From contig NZ_CP121113.1 in the NCBI RefSeq assembly GCF_029581395.1, positions 738,501-802,500 on the forward strand: a stretch of DNA of 64,000 nt, given 5' to 3'. Source of the DNA: Roseinatronobacter sp. S2 (GTDB lineage Bacteria > Pseudomonadota > Alphaproteobacteria > Rhodobacterales > Rhodobacteraceae). Of this stretch, positions 34,465-46,280 are shown one piece after another; positions within the stretch are counted from its first letter, which is position 1; each line of letters begins with the position of its first letter. A program made the position numbers and the translations under genes. The notes below the pieces were generated by a model. The model ran no database searches and had not been told where the DNA came from. It saw only the letters and a program-made list of their open reading frames with translations.

Positions 34465-37400
34465 ATGAACCAGGAACTTACCACAAACCCGTTCAACCCG
34501 CTGGCCCAAACCAAGACCTTTGACCAGATCAGGGTGTCCTTGGCTTCGCCAGAGCGTATTCTGAGCTGGTCCTACGGCGAGATCAAGAAGCCTGAAACCA
34601 TCAACTACCGGACGTTCAAGCCAGAACGTGACGGGTTGTTCTGTGCGCGTATTTTCGGGCCGATCAAGGACTACGAATGCCTGTGCGGCAAATACAAGCG
34701 CATGAAATACCGCGGCGTTGTCTGCGAAAAATGCGGTGTGGAAGTCACGCTGCAAAAAGTGCGCCGCGAACGCATGGGTCATATCGAACTGGCTGCACCT
34801 GTCGCGCATATCTGGTTTCTGAAATCGCTTCCGTCACGGATCGGCCTGATGCTGGACATGACGCTGCGCGATCTGGAACGCATTCTGTATTTCGAAAACT
34901 ATGTCGTTATCGAACCGGGCCTGACCGATCTGTCCTATGGCCAGTTGATGACCGAAGAAGAGTTTCTGGATGCACAGGACCAATATGGTGCGGACGCCTT
35001 CACCGCCAATATCGGTGCCGAAGCCATCCGCGAAATGCTGGCCAATATCGACCTTGAAGATGAAGCCCTGCGCCTGCGCGAAGAGCTGAAAGAAGCCAAG
35101 GGCGAGTTGAAGCCCAAAAAGATCATCAAGCGGCTGAAAGTGGTGGAGCATTTCATCGAATCCGGCAACCGCCCGGAATGGATGGTGCTGACCGTGCTGC
35201 CCGTCATCCCGCCAGAGTTGCGCCCGCTGGTGCCGCTGGATGGTGGCCGGTTCGCGACATCGGACCTGAATGACCTGTATCGCCGCGTCATCAACCGCAA
35301 CAACCGCCTGAAGCGCCTGATCGAACTGCGTGCACCCGATATCATCGTGCGTAATGAGAAGCGCATGTTGCAAGAAGCGGTCGATGCACTGTTTGACAAT
35401 GGCCGCCGTGGCCGCGTGATCACGGGCAACAACAAACGCCCGCTGAAGTCGCTGTCGGACATGCTGAAAGGCAAGCAGGGCCGTTTCCGCCAGAACCTTT
35501 TGGGTAAGCGCGTCGACTTCTCGGGCCGTTCGGTCATTGTGACCGGCCCCGAACTGAAACTGCACCAGTGTGGTCTGCCCAAGAAGATGGCGTTGGAGCT
35601 GTTCAAGCCCTTCATCTATTCGCGGCTGGAGGCCAAGGGCCTGTCGAGCACCGTGAAGCAAGCCAAAAAGCTGGTCGAGAAGGAACGCCCTGAAGTCTGG
35701 GATATTCTGGATGAAGTCATCCGCGAACACCCCGTTCTGCTGAACCGTGCGCCGACATTGCACCGTCTGGGCATTCAGGCGTTTGAACCGATCCTGATCG
35801 AAGGCAAGGCAATCCAGCTGCACCCGCTGGTTTGTTCCGCGTTCAACGCCGATTTTGACGGCGACCAGATGGCGGTGCATGTGCCGCTGTCGCTGGAAGC
35901 GCAGCTTGAAGCCCGCGTTCTGATGATGTCGACGAACAACGTTCTGTCGCCTGCCAACGGCGCGCCGATCATCGTTCCGTCGCAGGATATGGTTTTGGGG
36001 CTGTATTATGTCTCGATGATGCGCGAAGGCATGAAGGGCGAGGGGATGATCTTCTCCTCAATCGAGGAAGTGGAACATGCGATTGCGGCAGATGAAGTTC
36101 ATCTGCATGCCAAGATTCAGTGCCGCGTCATGCAGATCGACGAAGATGGCAACGAAGTCTCGCGCCGGTATGAAACCACACCGGGCCGTTTGCGGCTGGG
36201 TGCGCTGCTGCCGCTGAATGCGAAAGCGCCGTTTGAACTGGTGAACCGCCTGTTGCGGAAAAAAGACGTTCAGAACGTCATCGACAATGTCTACCGCTAT
36301 TGCGGCCAGAAAGAGTCAGTCATTTTCTGTGACCAGATCATGTCGCTTGGTTTCCGCGAAGCGTTCCGCGCCGGTATTTCCTTCGGCAAGGATGACATGC
36401 TGATCCCGGAAACCAAATGGACGCTGGTGAATGAAACCCGCGATCAGGTTGGCAGTTTCGAGCAGCAATATCTGGACGGGCTGATCACGCAGGGCGAAAA
36501 ATACAACAAAGTCGTCGATGCATGGTCGAAATGTTCGGACGCTGTCGCGAATGAGATGATGGCCGAAATCTCGGCCGTGCTTCGCGATGCGGAAGGGCGC
36601 GAACTGGAACCGAATTCGGTTTACATGATGTCCCATTCCGGGGCGCGTGGCTCGCCCGCCCAGATGAAACAGCTGGGCGGGATGCGCGGTCTGATGGCCA
36701 AACCTTCGGGCGAGATCATCGAGACGCCGATCATCTCGAACTTCAAAGAAGGTCTGACCGTGTTGGAGTATTTCAACTCCACCCACGGGGCGCGTAAGGG
36801 TCTGGCCGATACGGCGTTGAAAACCGCGAACTCCGGTTATCTGACCCGTCGTCTGGTTGACGTGGCGCAGGATTGCATTGTGCGCAGTGACGATTGCGGC
36901 ACCGAGTTGTTCATCACGGCGCAGGCTGCGGTGAATGATGGTGAAGTTGTCTCGTCCTTGGCCGAGCGCGTTCTGGGCCGTGTCGCGGCAGAGGATGTTA
37001 TTGATCCTGCATCCGGCGAAGTTCTGGTTGCCAAGAATGCCCTGATCGACGAACGCGATGCGGACGTGATCGAAGGGGCAGGTGTTGCCACCGTCAAAAT
37101 CCGCTCGCCCTTGACCTGTGAAGCGGACGAAGGCGTTTGTGCCAAATGCTACGGGCGCGATCTTGCTCGCGGTACATTGGTGAACAAAGGCGAGGCCGTG
37201 GGCATCATCGCGGCGCAATCCATCGGCGAGCCGGGCACGCAGCTGACCATGCGGACCTTCCATATCGGGGGTATCGCACAGGGTGGCAGCCAGTCCTTCC
37301 AGGAAACAAACGCGGCTGGCCGGATCGAATTGCGCAACATCCAGACCATCGAAAACGCCGCGGGCGAGTTGATTGTCACGGGGCGGTCCATGCAGATCGC

Positions 37401-38694
37401 CATCATTGACGAAAACAACGTCGAGCGTGCGGTGTTCAAGCCGGGCTACGGTTCCAAACTGTTCGTCAAGGATGGCGAGCAGGTGGAGCGTGGCGCAAAA
37501 CTGTTCGAATGGGACCCCTACACCCTGCCGATCATTGCGGAAACCAACGGCAAGACCCGCTTCGTCGACCTGATTGCAGGCTTGTCGGTGCGTGACGAAA
37601 CCGATGACGCAACCGGCATGACCCAGAAGATTGTGACGGACTGGCGGTCGGTGCCGAAAGGTGGCGATCTGAAGCCTGAAGTCATTCTGATGGACCCCGA
37701 AACCGGCGATCCCGTGCGCAATGAACATGGCAATCCGGTGACCTATCCGATGTCGGTTGACGCCATTTTGTCCATCGAAGACGGGCAGGACATTCTGATC
37801 GGTGACGTTGTTGCGCGTATCCCGCGTGAAGGCGCAAAAACAAAGGACATTACCGGTGGTCTGCCGCGTGTGGCCGAACTGTTTGAAGCGCGTCGTCCCA
37901 AGGACCATGCGATCATCTGTGAACTTGACGGGTATGTGCGCTTTGCCAAGGACTACAAGAACAAGCGTCGCATCCGCATTGAACCCGCTGATGACACGCT
38001 GGAAGCGGCGGAATATCTTGTCCCCAAAGGCAAGCACATTCCGGTGCAGGAAGGCGACTTTGTCCAGCGCGGTGATTACATCATGGATGGCAACCCTGCC
38101 CCCCATGACATTCTGCGCATTCTGGGCATCGAGGCTTTGGCAAACTACCTGATCGACGAAGTGCAGGACGTGTATCGCCTGCAAGGCGTGAAGATCAACG
38201 ACAAGCATATCGAGGTGATCGTGCGGCAGATGCTGCAAAAATGGGAGATCCTTGACAGTGGCGAAACCACGCTGCTGAAAGGCGAGCATGTCGACAAGAT
38301 CGAGTTTGAAGAAGCCAATGCCAAGGCCATGTCGCACGGGATGGAACCGGCCAGGGGCGAGCCGATCTTGCTGGGCATCACCAAAGCCAGCTTGCAGACG
38401 CGCAGCTTCATTTCGGCAGCCAGTTTCCAGGAAACCACCCGCGTGCTGACCGAAGCTTCGGTGCAGGGCAAGCGTGACCACCTTGTTGGCCTGAAGGAAA
38501 ACGTGATTGTTGGCCGCCTTATCCCGGCGGGCACCGGTGGCGTTGTCAATCAGGTGCGCAACATTGCCGGCGAGCGTGACCGCAAGGTTCTGGAAGCCCG
38601 CCGCGCCGAAGCAGAGGCAGCCGCCGCCCTGGCCGCCCCTGAACCTGTGGAGCGTTCGGAAGCGGACATTGTTTTCGGAAAACGCGACGACTGA
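34465..38694 (+). CDS. rpoC: DNA-directed RNA polymerase beta' subunit
   Basis: A 1409-residue beta' subunit. The ATG at 34465 ([15 protein letters not shown]) is chosen because AAGGA at 34453-34457 is seven bases away; the ATG two codons earlier is too close. The N-terminal zinc site (CLCGKYKR and CEKCG), the catalytic NADFDGD at 461-467 and a second Cys cluster ([11 protein letters not shown]) are visible. It forms the active polymerase core with RpoB. Confidence 0.98.
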   Translation: MNQELTTNPFNPLAQTKTFDQIRVSLASPERILSWSYGEIKKPETINYRTFKPERDGLFCARIFGPIKDYECLCGKYKRMKYRGVVCEKCGVEVTLQKVRRERMGHIELAAPVAHIWFLKSLPSRIGLMLDMTLRDLERILYFENYVVIEPGLTDLSYGQLMTEEEFLDAQDQYGADAFTANIGAEAIREMLANIDLEDEALRLREELKEAKGELKPKKIIKRLKVVEHFIESGNRPEWMVLTVLPVIPPELRPLVPLDGGRFATSDLNDLYRRVINRNNRLKRLIELRAPDIIVRNEKRMLQEAVDALFDNGRRGRVITGNNKRPLKSLSDMLKGKQGRFRQNLLGKRVDFSGRSVIVTGPELKLHQCGLPKKMALELFKPFIYSRLEAKGLSSTVKQAKKLVEKERPEVWDILDEVIREHPVLLNRAPTLHRLGIQAFEPILIEGKAIQLHPLVCSAFNADFDGDQMAVHVPLSLEAQLEARVLMMSTNNVLSPANGAPIIVPSQDMVLGLYYVSMMREGMKGEGMIFSSIEEVEHAIAADEVHLHAKIQCRVMQIDEDGNEVSRRYETTPGRLRLGALLPLNAKAPFELVNRLLRKKDVQNVIDNVYRYCGQKESVIFCDQIMSLGFREAFRAGISFGKDDMLIPETKWTLVNETRDQVGSFEQQYLDGLITQGEKYNKVVDAWSKCSDAVANEMMAEISAVLRDAEGRELEPNSVYMMSHSGARGSPAQMKQLGGMRGLMAKPSGEIIETPIISNFKEGLTVLEYFNSTHGARKGLADTALKTANSGYLTRRLVDVAQDCIVRSDDCGTELFITAQAAVNDGEVVSSLAERVLGRVAAEDVIDPASGEVLVAKNALIDERDADVIEGAGVATVKIRSPLTCEADEGVCAKCYGRDLARGTLVNKGEAVGIIAAQSIGEPGTQLTMRTFHIGGIAQGGSQSFQETNAAGRIELRNIQTIENAAGELIVTGRSMQIAIIDENNVERAVFKPGYGSKLFVKDGEQVERGAKLFEWDPYTLPIIAETNGKTRFVDLIAGLSVRDETDDATGMTQKIVTDWRSVPKGGDLKPEVILMDPETGDPVRNEHGNPVTYPMSVDAILSIEDGQDILIGDVVARIPREGAKTKDITGGLPRVAELFEARRPKDHAIICELDGYVRFAKDYKNKRRIRIEPADDTLEAAEYLVPKGKHIPVQEGDFVQRGDYIMDGNPAPHDILRILGIEALANYLIDEVQDVYRLQGVKINDKHIEVIVRQMLQKWEILDSGETTLLKGEHVDKIEFEEANAKAMSHGMEPARGEPILLGITKASLQTRSFISAASFQETTRVLTEASVQGKRDHLVGLKENVIVGRLIPAGTGGVVNQVRNIAGERDRKVLEARRAEAEAAAALAAPEPVERSEADIVFGKRDD

Positions 38695-38715
38695 GCTTTA
38701 CGATAAAAAATGATG

Positions 38716-38755
38716 AAAGCCCCCGCAGCCTGTGTTGCGGGGGCTTTTCTTTTTG
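38716..38755 (+). terminator. Terminator of the rplJL-rpoBC operon
   Basis: A perfect 12-bp stem, AAAGCCCCCGCA (38716-38727) with TGCGGGGGCTTT (38736-38747), is followed by TCTTTTTG. It begins 22 bp after rpoC. Confidence 0.93.
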
Positions 38756-38798
38756 TGGCGCCTCGGGCATCACTTGTGAATATGTTAAGGAGCGCGAC

Positions 38799-39617
38799 AT
38801 GCCCCCTGATTTTTCGACCCAAGTGATTGTAGTGATCCGCTTTTCCTATGTGGCACTGGCGGGGTTCCGCCTTAGCAAAGATGGGGAACATGATGTCCGA
38901 AAGCAACTATATGCGCCGGATCGGCTGGAACGACGGTTTCGCCTGTTCGAAGCCCTGACCCTGCCGTCGCTTTTGGCGCAAACCGATCAGGACTTCACCA
39001 CAGCCATTGTCATTGGCGACGATTTCCCGCGTGACTGGCGCCAGCGCCTTGAAGCGAAAATACGCCCTTTGGCCGGTGGCCGGATCATCGCGCTGCATCC
39101 ATTGAATAATTTCAAGTCGACCAAGAAGGCCTTGGATATTTGCACGCACCCTTCTGCATCGCATGTGGTGTCCATGCGGCTGGATGATGATGATGCGATC
39201 AGCAGCGATTGCATTGCCGAAACCAAGCGGATTGCTGCGCCATTGATGCAAATATCCGGCCCTGAAAACCCTGCAATCATTGCGTTCAACAACGGGCTGT
39301 TTCTGGAACTGGGGGCAGGGGGCACCACGCTTTACGGTGTGCATGAAAAGACCCCGTTGGGAATTGGCATGTCCATGGTCGCACCGCGTGGCGCAAGGCC
39401 CACAGTCTTTTCGATGGACCACCGCATGGTTCACACGCGCTGGAACTGCTTTACCGATGGCGTCACGCCGCGCTTTATTCGCACCGTCCATCGCGACAAT
39501 GATTCCACGGGCTTTATGTCGGGCACGCGGGTTGACCTGTCCGATGAAGAGCTGGACGCAATTCTTGCACAAAGTTTTCCGTTTTCACGACAGATGCTGA
39601 TGACGCTTGGCGGGTGA
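38799..39617 (+). CDS. Putative rhamnosyltransferase-like glycosyltransferase
   Basis: A 272-residue protein resembling the Rhamno_transf family of GT-A-like enzymes. The start VIVVIRFSYVA, the segment RFRLFEALTLPSLLAQTDQDF and the acidic cluster MRLDDDDAIS (probable metal/nucleotide-sugar site) support this. A late FMSGTRVDL is also typical. Donor, acceptor and pathway are unknown. It lies alone between rpoC and the permease gene, overlapping the open frame of the latter but not its preferred start. Confidence 0.75.
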   Translation: MPPDFSTQVIVVIRFSYVALAGFRLSKDGEHDVRKQLYAPDRLERRFRLFEALTLPSLLAQTDQDFTTAIVIGDDFPRDWRQRLEAKIRPLAGGRIIALHPLNNFKSTKKALDICTHPSASHVVSMRLDDDDAISSDCIAETKRIAAPLMQISGPENPAIIAFNNGLFLELGAGGTTLYGVHEKTPLGIGMSMVAPRGARPTVFSMDHRMVHTRWNCFTDGVTPRFIRTVHRDNDSTGFMSGTRVDLSDEELDAILAQSFPFSRQMLMTLGG

Positions 39618-39643
39618 GTGTCACCCAAACTTCAGGGACCATG

Positions 39644-40543
39644 ATGAAAGACGACAACACGCGCGCGGCCCTGTTCATGCTGGTGGGATCAAGCGCATTC
39701 GCGGTGAATGACACCTTTCTGAAATTGCTGGGCGCGGAACTCAGCGCGTTACAGATACTGGCCATGCGCGGGGCAATCGTCACGGCCTTGTTCGGGGTGC
39801 TGGTCTGGCGCAGTCGTGTAACTTTCGCGCAGTTGAACCCGCGCGACAGGCGGCTGTTGCTTGTGCGTTCCGCAGCCGAGGCGATGGCAGCGTATTTCTT
39901 CTTCAACGCGTTGTTCAACATGCCACTGGCCAATGTAACCGCCATCCTTCAGGTGGTGCCGCTTGCTGTTGCACTGGCGGCATGGATGTTTCTGCGCGAA
40001 CCACTGGGGTGGCGCAGGTTAAGTGCGATTCTGGTGGGGTTTTGCGGGGTGTTGCTTATCGTTCGGCCGGGTGGCGCGGATTTCGGGCTTCCCTCGGTCT
40101 TTGCGTTGTTGACGGTTGTTATGGTCACAATCCGCGATTTGTCGACGCGGGTTATGGCCAGGAACGTCCCGTCGTCGCTTGTGGCCTGCACAACTGCGCT
40201 TGGTGTAACGGTATTCGGTCTTGTTGGTGCGGTTACGGAAACATGGGTTGTGCCCAGCCCCGTTGCATGGGGTTGGCTGGCGGGCACAGTGGTGTTTTCG
40301 TTCATTGGCTATTATCTGATTGTTCTGGCCATGCGCACGGGTGAACTGACCTTTGTTGCGCCCTTTCGATATGCGGGCCTTCTGTCTGCGCTGATGCTGG
40401 GGTGGCTGGTTCTGGATGAATGGCCCGACAGCCTGACATTTGTCGGCGGCGCGGTTGTTGTTATCACGGGCATCTATACATTGTACCGCGAACGGCGGCA
40501 TAAACAGCGAATGGCAGCGGCATCCCTGACATCTGGCGGGTAG
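39644..40543 (+). CDS. DMT-superfamily permease (EamA type)
   Basis: A 299-residue inner-membrane transporter with about ten helices arranged as two EamA repeats (ALFMLVGSSAFAVNDTFLKL, and WGWLAGTVVFSFIGYYLIVL in the second). Family members export or exchange metabolites; the substrate is not predictable. AGGGA at 39634-39638 favours the second of two adjacent ATGs (39641, 39644); a GTG at 39614 is less likely. It ends just before the str-operon promoter. Confidence 0.85.
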   Translation: MKDDNTRAALFMLVGSSAFAVNDTFLKLLGAELSALQILAMRGAIVTALFGVLVWRSRVTFAQLNPRDRRLLLVRSAAEAMAAYFFFNALFNMPLANVTAILQVVPLAVALAAWMFLREPLGWRRLSAILVGFCGVLLIVRPGGADFGLPSVFALLTVVMVTIRDLSTRVMARNVPSSLVACTTALGVTVFGLVGAVTETWVVPSPVAWGWLAGTVVFSFIGYYLIVLAMRTGELTFVAPFRYAGLLSALMLGWLVLDEWPDSLTFVGGAVVVITGIYTLYRERRHKQRMAAASLTSGG

Positions 40544-40546
40544 CTG

Positions 40547-40575
40547 TTGACAACCCCAACGACTCCCCCTATACG
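40547..40575 (+). promoter_or_regulatory. Promoter of the rpsL-rpsG-fusA-tuf array
   Basis: TTGACA (40547-40552) and TATACG (40570-40575) are separated by exactly 17 bp, an excellent housekeeping sigma-factor promoter. It starts four bases after the permease stop codon and leaves a leader of about 210 nt before rpsL. Confidence 0.85.
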
Positions 40576-40581
40576 CGCGAT

Positions 40582-40791
40582 AACCTTGCCCGCAGGCCGT
40601 TTGGTGCGCGTGGTCAGGCATACGAATTTTAGTGGTCAAGATCCGGGTATATGCCCCGATCCTCTGGAATTCCACCGCGGCGTCCCAAGTGGGGCGCAAG
40701 CGGCTTTGTGCGTTCTGCCGATTCGGTAGGTGCATACGATAGAGAGGCGTGAAAGCGCCATGTAACACGGGTTGAAACGGGAAGAACCGGA
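40582..40791 (+). other. Long rpsL 5' leader
   Basis: About 210 nt of untranslated leader are predicted. Visible folding includes an imperfect long hairpin from CCGCGGCGTCCC (near 40675) with GGGGCGCAAGCGG (ending near 40703) and a small stem GGCG/CGCC just before the ribosome-binding site. I see no open frame of note. A regulatory role is inferred only. Confidence 0.45.
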
Positions 40792-41163
40792 ATGCCAACG
40801 ATCCAACAGCTGATCCGCAAGCCGCGGCAGCCTAAAGTCAAGCGCTCCAAGTCGCAGCATCTGGAGCAATGCCCCCAGAAACGCGGCGTGTGCACGCGCG
40901 TCTATACCTCAACACCTAAGAAGCCGAACTCGGCCATGCGGAAGGTTGCCAAAGTGCGCCTGACGAACGGATATGAGGTCATCAGCTATATCCCGGGTGA
41001 AAAGCACAACCTGCAAGAGCACTCGGTCGTGCTGATCCGTGGCGGTCGCGTAAAAGACCTTCCCGGTGTGCGCTATCACATCCTGCGTGGTGTTCTGGAT
41101 ACTCAGGGCGTCAAGGATCGTAAGCAGCGTCGTTCGAAATACGGCGCGAAGCGTCCGAAGTAA
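40792..41163 (+). CDS. rpsL: Ribosomal protein S12
   Basis: A 123-residue decoding-centre protein. The conserved streptomycin-region motif [15 protein letters not shown] is present with the wild-type lysine, and the second region [10 protein letters not shown] is also intact. First gene of the str operon, followed 12 bp later by rpsG. Confidence 0.98.
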   Translation: MPTIQQLIRKPRQPKVKRSKSQHLEQCPQKRGVCTRVYTSTPKKPNSAMRKVAKVRLTNGYEVISYIPGEKHNLQEHSVVLIRGGRVKDLPGVRYHILRGVLDTQGVKDRKQRRSKYGAKRPK

Positions 41164-41646
<483 letters not shown>

Positions 41647-41682
41647 CCTTCGACCACTCGTCAAGCCAAAGGACCTAACACC

Positions 41683-43800
41683 ATGGCACGCGAATACCCC
41701 CTTGAGCGCTACCGCAACTTCGGGATCATGGCGCATATCGACGCTGGCAAGACCACGACGACGGAGCGGATTCTGTTTTATACCGGCAAGTCGCACAAGA
41801 TCGGCGAAGTTCATGATGGCGCGGCCGCCATGGACTGGATGGAGCAAGAGCAAGAGCGTGGGATTACCATCACCTCTGCTGCGACCACCACGTTCTGGGA
41901 AAAAACCATCGACGGAACGACGCCCCTCAGCGAAAAGCACCGTTTCAACATCATCGACACCCCCGGCCACGTTGACTTCACCATCGAAGTCGAGCGTTCG
42001 CTGGCCGTGCTTGACGGTGCGATCTGTCTTCTGGACGGTAACGCCGGTGTTGAACCCCAGACCGAAACCGTGTGGCGTCAGGCTGACCGCTACAAGGTTC
42101 CGCGCATCGTGTTCGTCAACAAGATGGACAAGATCGGCGCTGACTTCTTTAACTGCGTGAAGATGATCAAGGACCGCACCGGTGCAACCGCGTTGCCCGT
42201 GCAGCTTCCAATCGGTGCCGAAGACCAGCTTGAAGGCATCATCGATCTGCTGACCATGGAAGAATGGACATGGAAAGGCGAGGATCTTGGCGCAAGCTGG
42301 ACCCGTCAGCCCGTCCGTGACGAGTTGAAAGATCTGGCAGAAGAATGGCGCGCCAATCTGATCGAAACAGTTGTCGATCAGGATGATGAAGTCATGGAAG
42401 CGTATCTTGAAGGCAACGAGCCGGATCAGGAAACGCTGCGCCGCCTTATCCGCAAGGGAACGCTGGCACTGGATTTCGTTCCCGTGTGCACCGGTTCTGC
42501 GTTCAAGAACAAGGGCGTCCAGCCGCTGCTGAACGCGGTTATCGATTATCTGCCCGGTCCTTTGGACGTGCCCGCCTATATGGGTTTTGACCCCAAGGAC
42601 GAAACCGAAACGCGCAATATCGCACGTTCGGCCAAGGATGATGACCCCTTTGCAGCGCTGGCGTTCAAAATCATGAACGACCCGTTCGTAGGCTCGCTGA
42701 CCTTCACCCGCGTCTATTCCGGTGTGATTTCCAAGGGCGATCAGATCCTGAACGCAACCAAGGGCAAGAAAGAGCGCGTCGGTCGTATGATGATGATGCA
42801 CTCCAACGCGCGCGAAGAAATCGATTGGGCGGCTGCGGGCGATATTATCGCGCTGGCAGGTCTGAAAGAAACCACCACAGGCGACACATTGTGCAATGCG
42901 CAATCGCCGGTGGTTCTGGAAACGATGACCTTCCCCGATCCCGTGATCGAGATCGCGGTTGAGCCGAAAACCAAAAATGACCAGGAAAAGATGAGCCAGG
43001 GTCTGGCACGTCTTGCCGCAGAAGACCCCTCTTTCCGGGTGGAAACCGACCATGAGTCCGGTCAGACCATCATGAAGGGCATGGGCGAGCTGCATCTGGA
43101 CATTCTGGTTGACCGTCTGAAGCGCGAATTCAAGGTTGAAGCGAATATCGGTGCGCCGCAAGTGGCTTACCGTGAAACGATCAGCCACAAGATCGAGCAT
43201 ACCTATACCCACAAAAAACAATCTGGTGGGTCGGGTCAGTTCGCAGAGGTGAAGTTGGAAATTACCCCGACCGAACCCGGCGAAGGTTACAGCTTCGAGT
43301 CGCGCGTTGTTGGCGGTACGGTTCCGAAGGAATATATCCCGGGCGTCGAAAAAGGTGTCGGAAGCGTTATGGATTCCGGTCCCTTGGCTGGCTTCCCTGT
43401 GATCGATTTCAAGGTCGCGCTGCTGGATGGCAAGTATCACGACGTTGACTCCTCGGTCATGGCATTCGAGATCGCTGCACGGATGTGCATGCGCGAAGGT
43501 CTGAAAAAAGCGGGCGCCAAACTGCTTGAGCCGATGATGAAAGTCGAAGTGGTCACGCCGGAAGAATACACCGGTTCGATCATTGGTGACCTGACATCGC
43601 GTCGCGGGCAGGTGACCGGGCAGGACCAGCGCGGCAATGCAATCGCAATCGATGCATTCGTTCCGCTGGCCAACATGTTCGGCTACATCAACAACCTGCG
43701 CTCGATGTCATCGGGACGTGCGAACTTCACCATGCAGTTCGACCATTACGAACCCGTTCCGCAGAATGTCTCGGACGAGATCCAGAAGAAATACGCCTGA
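41683..43800 (+). CDS. fusA: Elongation factor G
   Basis: A 705-residue translocation GTPase. G1 is AHIDAGKT at 17-24, G3 is DTPGHVDF and G4 is NKMDK from about 146. Domain IV and V segments ([34 protein letters not shown]) are present. It follows rpsG and is separated from tuf by an 88-bp palindromic spacer. Confidence 0.98.
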   Translation: MAREYPLERYRNFGIMAHIDAGKTTTTERILFYTGKSHKIGEVHDGAAAMDWMEQEQERGITITSAATTTFWEKTIDGTTPLSEKHRFNIIDTPGHVDFTIEVERSLAVLDGAICLLDGNAGVEPQTETVWRQADRYKVPRIVFVNKMDKIGADFFNCVKMIKDRTGATALPVQLPIGAEDQLEGIIDLLTMEEWTWKGEDLGASWTRQPVRDELKDLAEEWRANLIETVVDQDDEVMEAYLEGNEPDQETLRRLIRKGTLALDFVPVCTGSAFKNKGVQPLLNAVIDYLPGPLDVPAYMGFDPKDETETRNIARSAKDDDPFAALAFKIMNDPFVGSLTFTRVYSGVISKGDQILNATKGKKERVGRMMMMHSNAREEIDWAAAGDIIALAGLKETTTGDTLCNAQSPVVLETMTFPDPVIEIAVEPKTKNDQEKMSQGLARLAAEDPSFRVETDHESGQTIMKGMGELHLDILVDRLKREFKVEANIGAPQVAYRETISHKIEHTYTHKKQSGGSGQFAEVKLEITPTEPGEGYSFESRVVGGTVPKEYIPGVEKGVGSVMDSGPLAGFPVIDFKVALLDGKYHDVDSSVMAFEIAARMCMREGLKKAGAKLLEPMMKVEVVTPEEYTGSIIGDLTSRRGQVTGQDQRGNAIAIDAFVPLANMFGYINNLRSMSSGRANFTMQFDHYEPVPQNVSDEIQKKYA

Positions 43801-43803
43801 TCG

Positions 43804-43860
43804 GTGTGGCGGGGCCAGATCCCGCCCTACCACCACGCAGTAGGGTGGCTCGCGCCACCG
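43804..43860 (+). repeat. Cluster of three short palindromes between fusA and tuf
   Basis: Three alternative hairpins are packed here: GGCGGG/CCCGCC (43808-43826), CCCTAC/GTAGGG (43825-43845) and GGTGGC-TCGC-GCCACC (43844-43859). There is no T tract, so this is REP-like or an mRNA-processing structure rather than a terminator. Confidence 0.6.
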
Positions 43861-43888
43861 CACCCAACAAGATTAAGGAGAAGCCAAA

Positions 43889-45064
43889 ATGGCAAAGCAA
43901 AAGTTTGAACGCAATAAACCGCATGTGAACATCGGCACGATTGGCCATGTTGACCACGGCAAGACGACGCTGACGGCTGCGATCACCAAGTATTTCGGTG
44001 ACTTCCGCGCCTATGACCAGATTGATGGTGCGCCTGAAGAGAAAGCCCGCGGGATCACGATTTCGACCGCGCATGTCGAATATGAAACCGATGCGCGCCA
44101 CTATGCGCATGTCGATTGCCCCGGCCACGCTGACTATGTGAAAAACATGATCACGGGTGCGGCGCAGATGGACGGTGCTATTTTGGTTGTGAACGCAGCT
44201 GACGGCCCCATGCCGCAAACGCGCGAGCACATTCTGCTGGGCCGTCAGGTTGGCATTCCGTTCATGGTTGTCTACATGAACAAGGTCGATCAGGTCGATG
44301 ACGAGGAATTGCTGGAACTGGTCGAGATGGAGATCCGCGAACTGCTGACCTCTTACGACTATCCGGGCGACGATATCCCCATCATCAAAGGCTCTGCTCT
44401 GGCTGCGATGGAAGGCCGTGATCCTGAAATCGGCGAGAATTCGATCCGTGCGCTGCTGGCCGCGGTTGACGAATACATCCCCACCCCCGAGCGTGCGGTT
44501 GACCAGCCCTTCCTGATGCCGATCGAGGATGTGTTCTCGATTTCCGGTCGTGGCACGGTTGTGACCGGCCGTGTGGAACGTGGTGTGATCAATGTTGGCG
44601 ATTCGATTGAAATCGTTGGTATCCGCGACACCAAAACCACGACCTGCACAGGCGTGGAAATGTTCCGCAAGCTGCTGGATCGCGGGGAAGCGGGCGACAA
44701 TATCGGCGCGCTGCTGCGTGGGATTGGCCGCGAAGACGTGGAGCGTGGTCAGGTTCTGTGCAAACCGAAATCGGTTCAGCCACACACCAAGTTCGAAGCC
44801 GAAGCCTATATCCTGACCAAGGAAGAAGGCGGTCGTCACACGCCGTTCTTTGCGAACTACCGTCCGCAATTCTACTTCCGCACCACGGATGTGACCGGCA
44901 TGGTCCAACTGCCTGAAGGCACGGAAATGGTGATGCCGGGCGACAACCTGAAATTCACGGTTGAACTGATCGCGCCCATCGCCATGGAAGAGAAACTGCG
45001 CTTCGCCATCCGTGAAGGCGGCCGCACCGTCGGCGCCGGCGTCGTTGCAAAAATCATCGAGTAA
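43889..45064 (+). CDS. tuf: Elongation factor Tu
   Basis: A 391-residue GTPase delivering aminoacyl-tRNA to the ribosome. G1 is GHVDHGKT at 19-26, G3 DCPGH at 76-80 and G4 NKVD at 131-134. AAGGAG precedes the start. This is the only tuf in the window; a second genomic copy is common in alphaproteobacteria but cannot be judged here. Confidence 0.98.
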   Translation: MAKQKFERNKPHVNIGTIGHVDHGKTTLTAAITKYFGDFRAYDQIDGAPEEKARGITISTAHVEYETDARHYAHVDCPGHADYVKNMITGAAQMDGAILVVNAADGPMPQTREHILLGRQVGIPFMVVYMNKVDQVDDEELLELVEMEIRELLTSYDYPGDDIPIIKGSALAAMEGRDPEIGENSIRALLAAVDEYIPTPERAVDQPFLMPIEDVFSISGRGTVVTGRVERGVINVGDSIEIVGIRDTKTTTCTGVEMFRKLLDRGEAGDNIGALLRGIGREDVERGQVLCKPKSVQPHTKFEAEAYILTKEEGGRHTPFFANYRPQFYFRTTDVTGMVQLPEGTEMVMPGDNLKFTVELIAPIAMEEKLRFAIREGGRTVGAGVVAKIIE

Positions 45065-45121
45065 TCGAAACGCAGGCAGGGTGCGCGGATAGCCGCGCCC
45101 CTCCCAGCCGAGGACAAGACA

Positions 45122-45430
45122 ATGCAAGGTCAGAATATCCGCATCCGGCTTAAGGCATTCGATTACCGTGTACTGGACGCCAGCACACAGGAAATCGTCA
45201 ACACTGCCAAGCGCACGGGCGCACAGGTTCGCGGTCCGATTCCGCTGCCAAACAAGATTGAAAAGTTTACGGTTCTTCGTGGTCCGCATATCGACAAGAA
45301 GTCGCGCGACCAGTGGGAGATCCGCACTCATAAACGTTTGCTCGACATCGTCGATCCGACCCCGCAGACCGTTGACGCGCTGATGAAGCTCGATCTCGCT
45401 GCAGGTGTCGATGTCGAGATCAAAGTGTAA
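45122..45430 (+). CDS. rpsJ: Ribosomal protein S10
   Basis: A 102-residue 30S protein that also serves as NusE in transcription antitermination. Starts [19 protein letters not shown] and has the conserved [20 protein letters not shown]. First gene of the S10 block, 57 bp after tuf with GCCGAGGAC upstream. Confidence 0.97.
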   Translation: MQGQNIRIRLKAFDYRVLDASTQEIVNTAKRTGAQVRGPIPLPNKIEKFTVLRGPHIDKKSRDQWEIRTHKRLLDIVDPTPQTVDALMKLDLAAGVDVEIKV

Positions 45431-45442
45431 GGAGCCAGGACA

Positions 45443-46279
45443 ATGCGCTCTGGAGTTATCGCAAAGAAGCTGGGGATGACCCGGTTGTTTATGGAGGACG
45501 GGCGGCAAATTCCCGTGACTGTTCTTCAGCTCGACGGTTTGCAGGTTGTGTCACAACGCACTGCTGACAAGGATGGCTACACTGCTGTTCAGCTTGGTGC
45601 TGGCGCGGCGAAAGCCAAGCGTGTTTCCGCGCCGATGCGCGGGCATTACGCCAAAGCCAATGTTGCGCCCAAGCGCAAACTGGCCGAGTTCCGTGTCAGT
45701 CCCGAGAACTTGATCGAAATCGGTGAGGAAATCACCGCCGATCATTATTTCGAGGGTCAGTTTGTTGACATCGCGGGCACATCGATTGGTAAGGGCTTTG
45801 CTGGTGCGATGAAGCGTCACAACTTTGGCGGTCTGCGGGCCAGCCACGGTGTGTCGATCAGCCACCGTTCGCACGGGTCTACCGGTCAGTGTCAGGACCC
45901 TGGCAAGGTGTTCAAAGGCAAGAAAATGGCCGGTCACATGGGTGCTGCGCGGATCACCACGCAGAACCTTCAGGTCGTCAAGACCGACAGTGACCGTGGC
46001 CTGATCATGGTCAAGGGCGCTGTTCCGGGGTCAAAAGGCGGATGGGTTACAATCAAGGATGCGGTCAAGAAGCCCTTCCCTGAAAACGCAATTCTGCCTG
46101 CCGCGCTGAAATCAGCTGCTGATGCTGCCCGCAAGGCCGCAGAAGAAGCGGCCGCCGCCGCCGCCGCCGAGGAAGAAGCTGCACGCAAGGCCGCGATGGA
46201 AGCCGAAGCCGCAGAGCAGGAAGCTGCTCTGGAACAGGCTGAAGCTTCGATTGACGCCGATAAGAAGGAAGGCGAGTGA
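45443..46279 (+). CDS. rplC: Ribosomal protein L3 with Ala/Glu-rich C-terminal extension
   Basis: A 278-residue 23S rRNA-binding protein. The core is ordinary ([44 protein letters not shown]) and would end near residue 215. A tail of about 60 residues rich in Ala, Glu and Lys ([16 protein letters not shown] onward) follows and should form a long charged helix. E. coli L3 is 209 residues; extended L3 proteins are known from Rhodobacterales. AAGGAGCC is the ribosome-binding site. Confidence 0.97.
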   Translation: MRSGVIAKKLGMTRLFMEDGRQIPVTVLQLDGLQVVSQRTADKDGYTAVQLGAGAAKAKRVSAPMRGHYAKANVAPKRKLAEFRVSPENLIEIGEEITADHYFEGQFVDIAGTSIGKGFAGAMKRHNFGGLRASHGVSISHRSHGSTGQCQDPGKVFKGKKMAGHMGAARITTQNLQVVKTDSDRGLIMVKGAVPGSKGGWVTIKDAVKKPFPENAILPAALKSAADAARKAAEEAAAAAAAEEEAARKAAMEAEAAEQEAALEQAEASIDADKKEGE

Positions 46280-46280
46280 G

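Noticed and set aside
36316..38481. Very long open frame (about 720 codons) antisense to rpoC
   Set aside because: It lies wholly within rpoC on the other strand, has no recognisable motif and arises from the high-GC codon bias.
34465..38694. Possible intein or insertion in RpoC or RpoB because of their length
   Set aside because: Both lengths (1409 and 1378) and the continuous conserved motifs are normal for alphaproteobacteria.
43727..45508. Antisense open frame of 593 codons across tuf and rpsJ
   Set aside because: The reading follows third-position bias of tuf, and the translation resembles no protein family.
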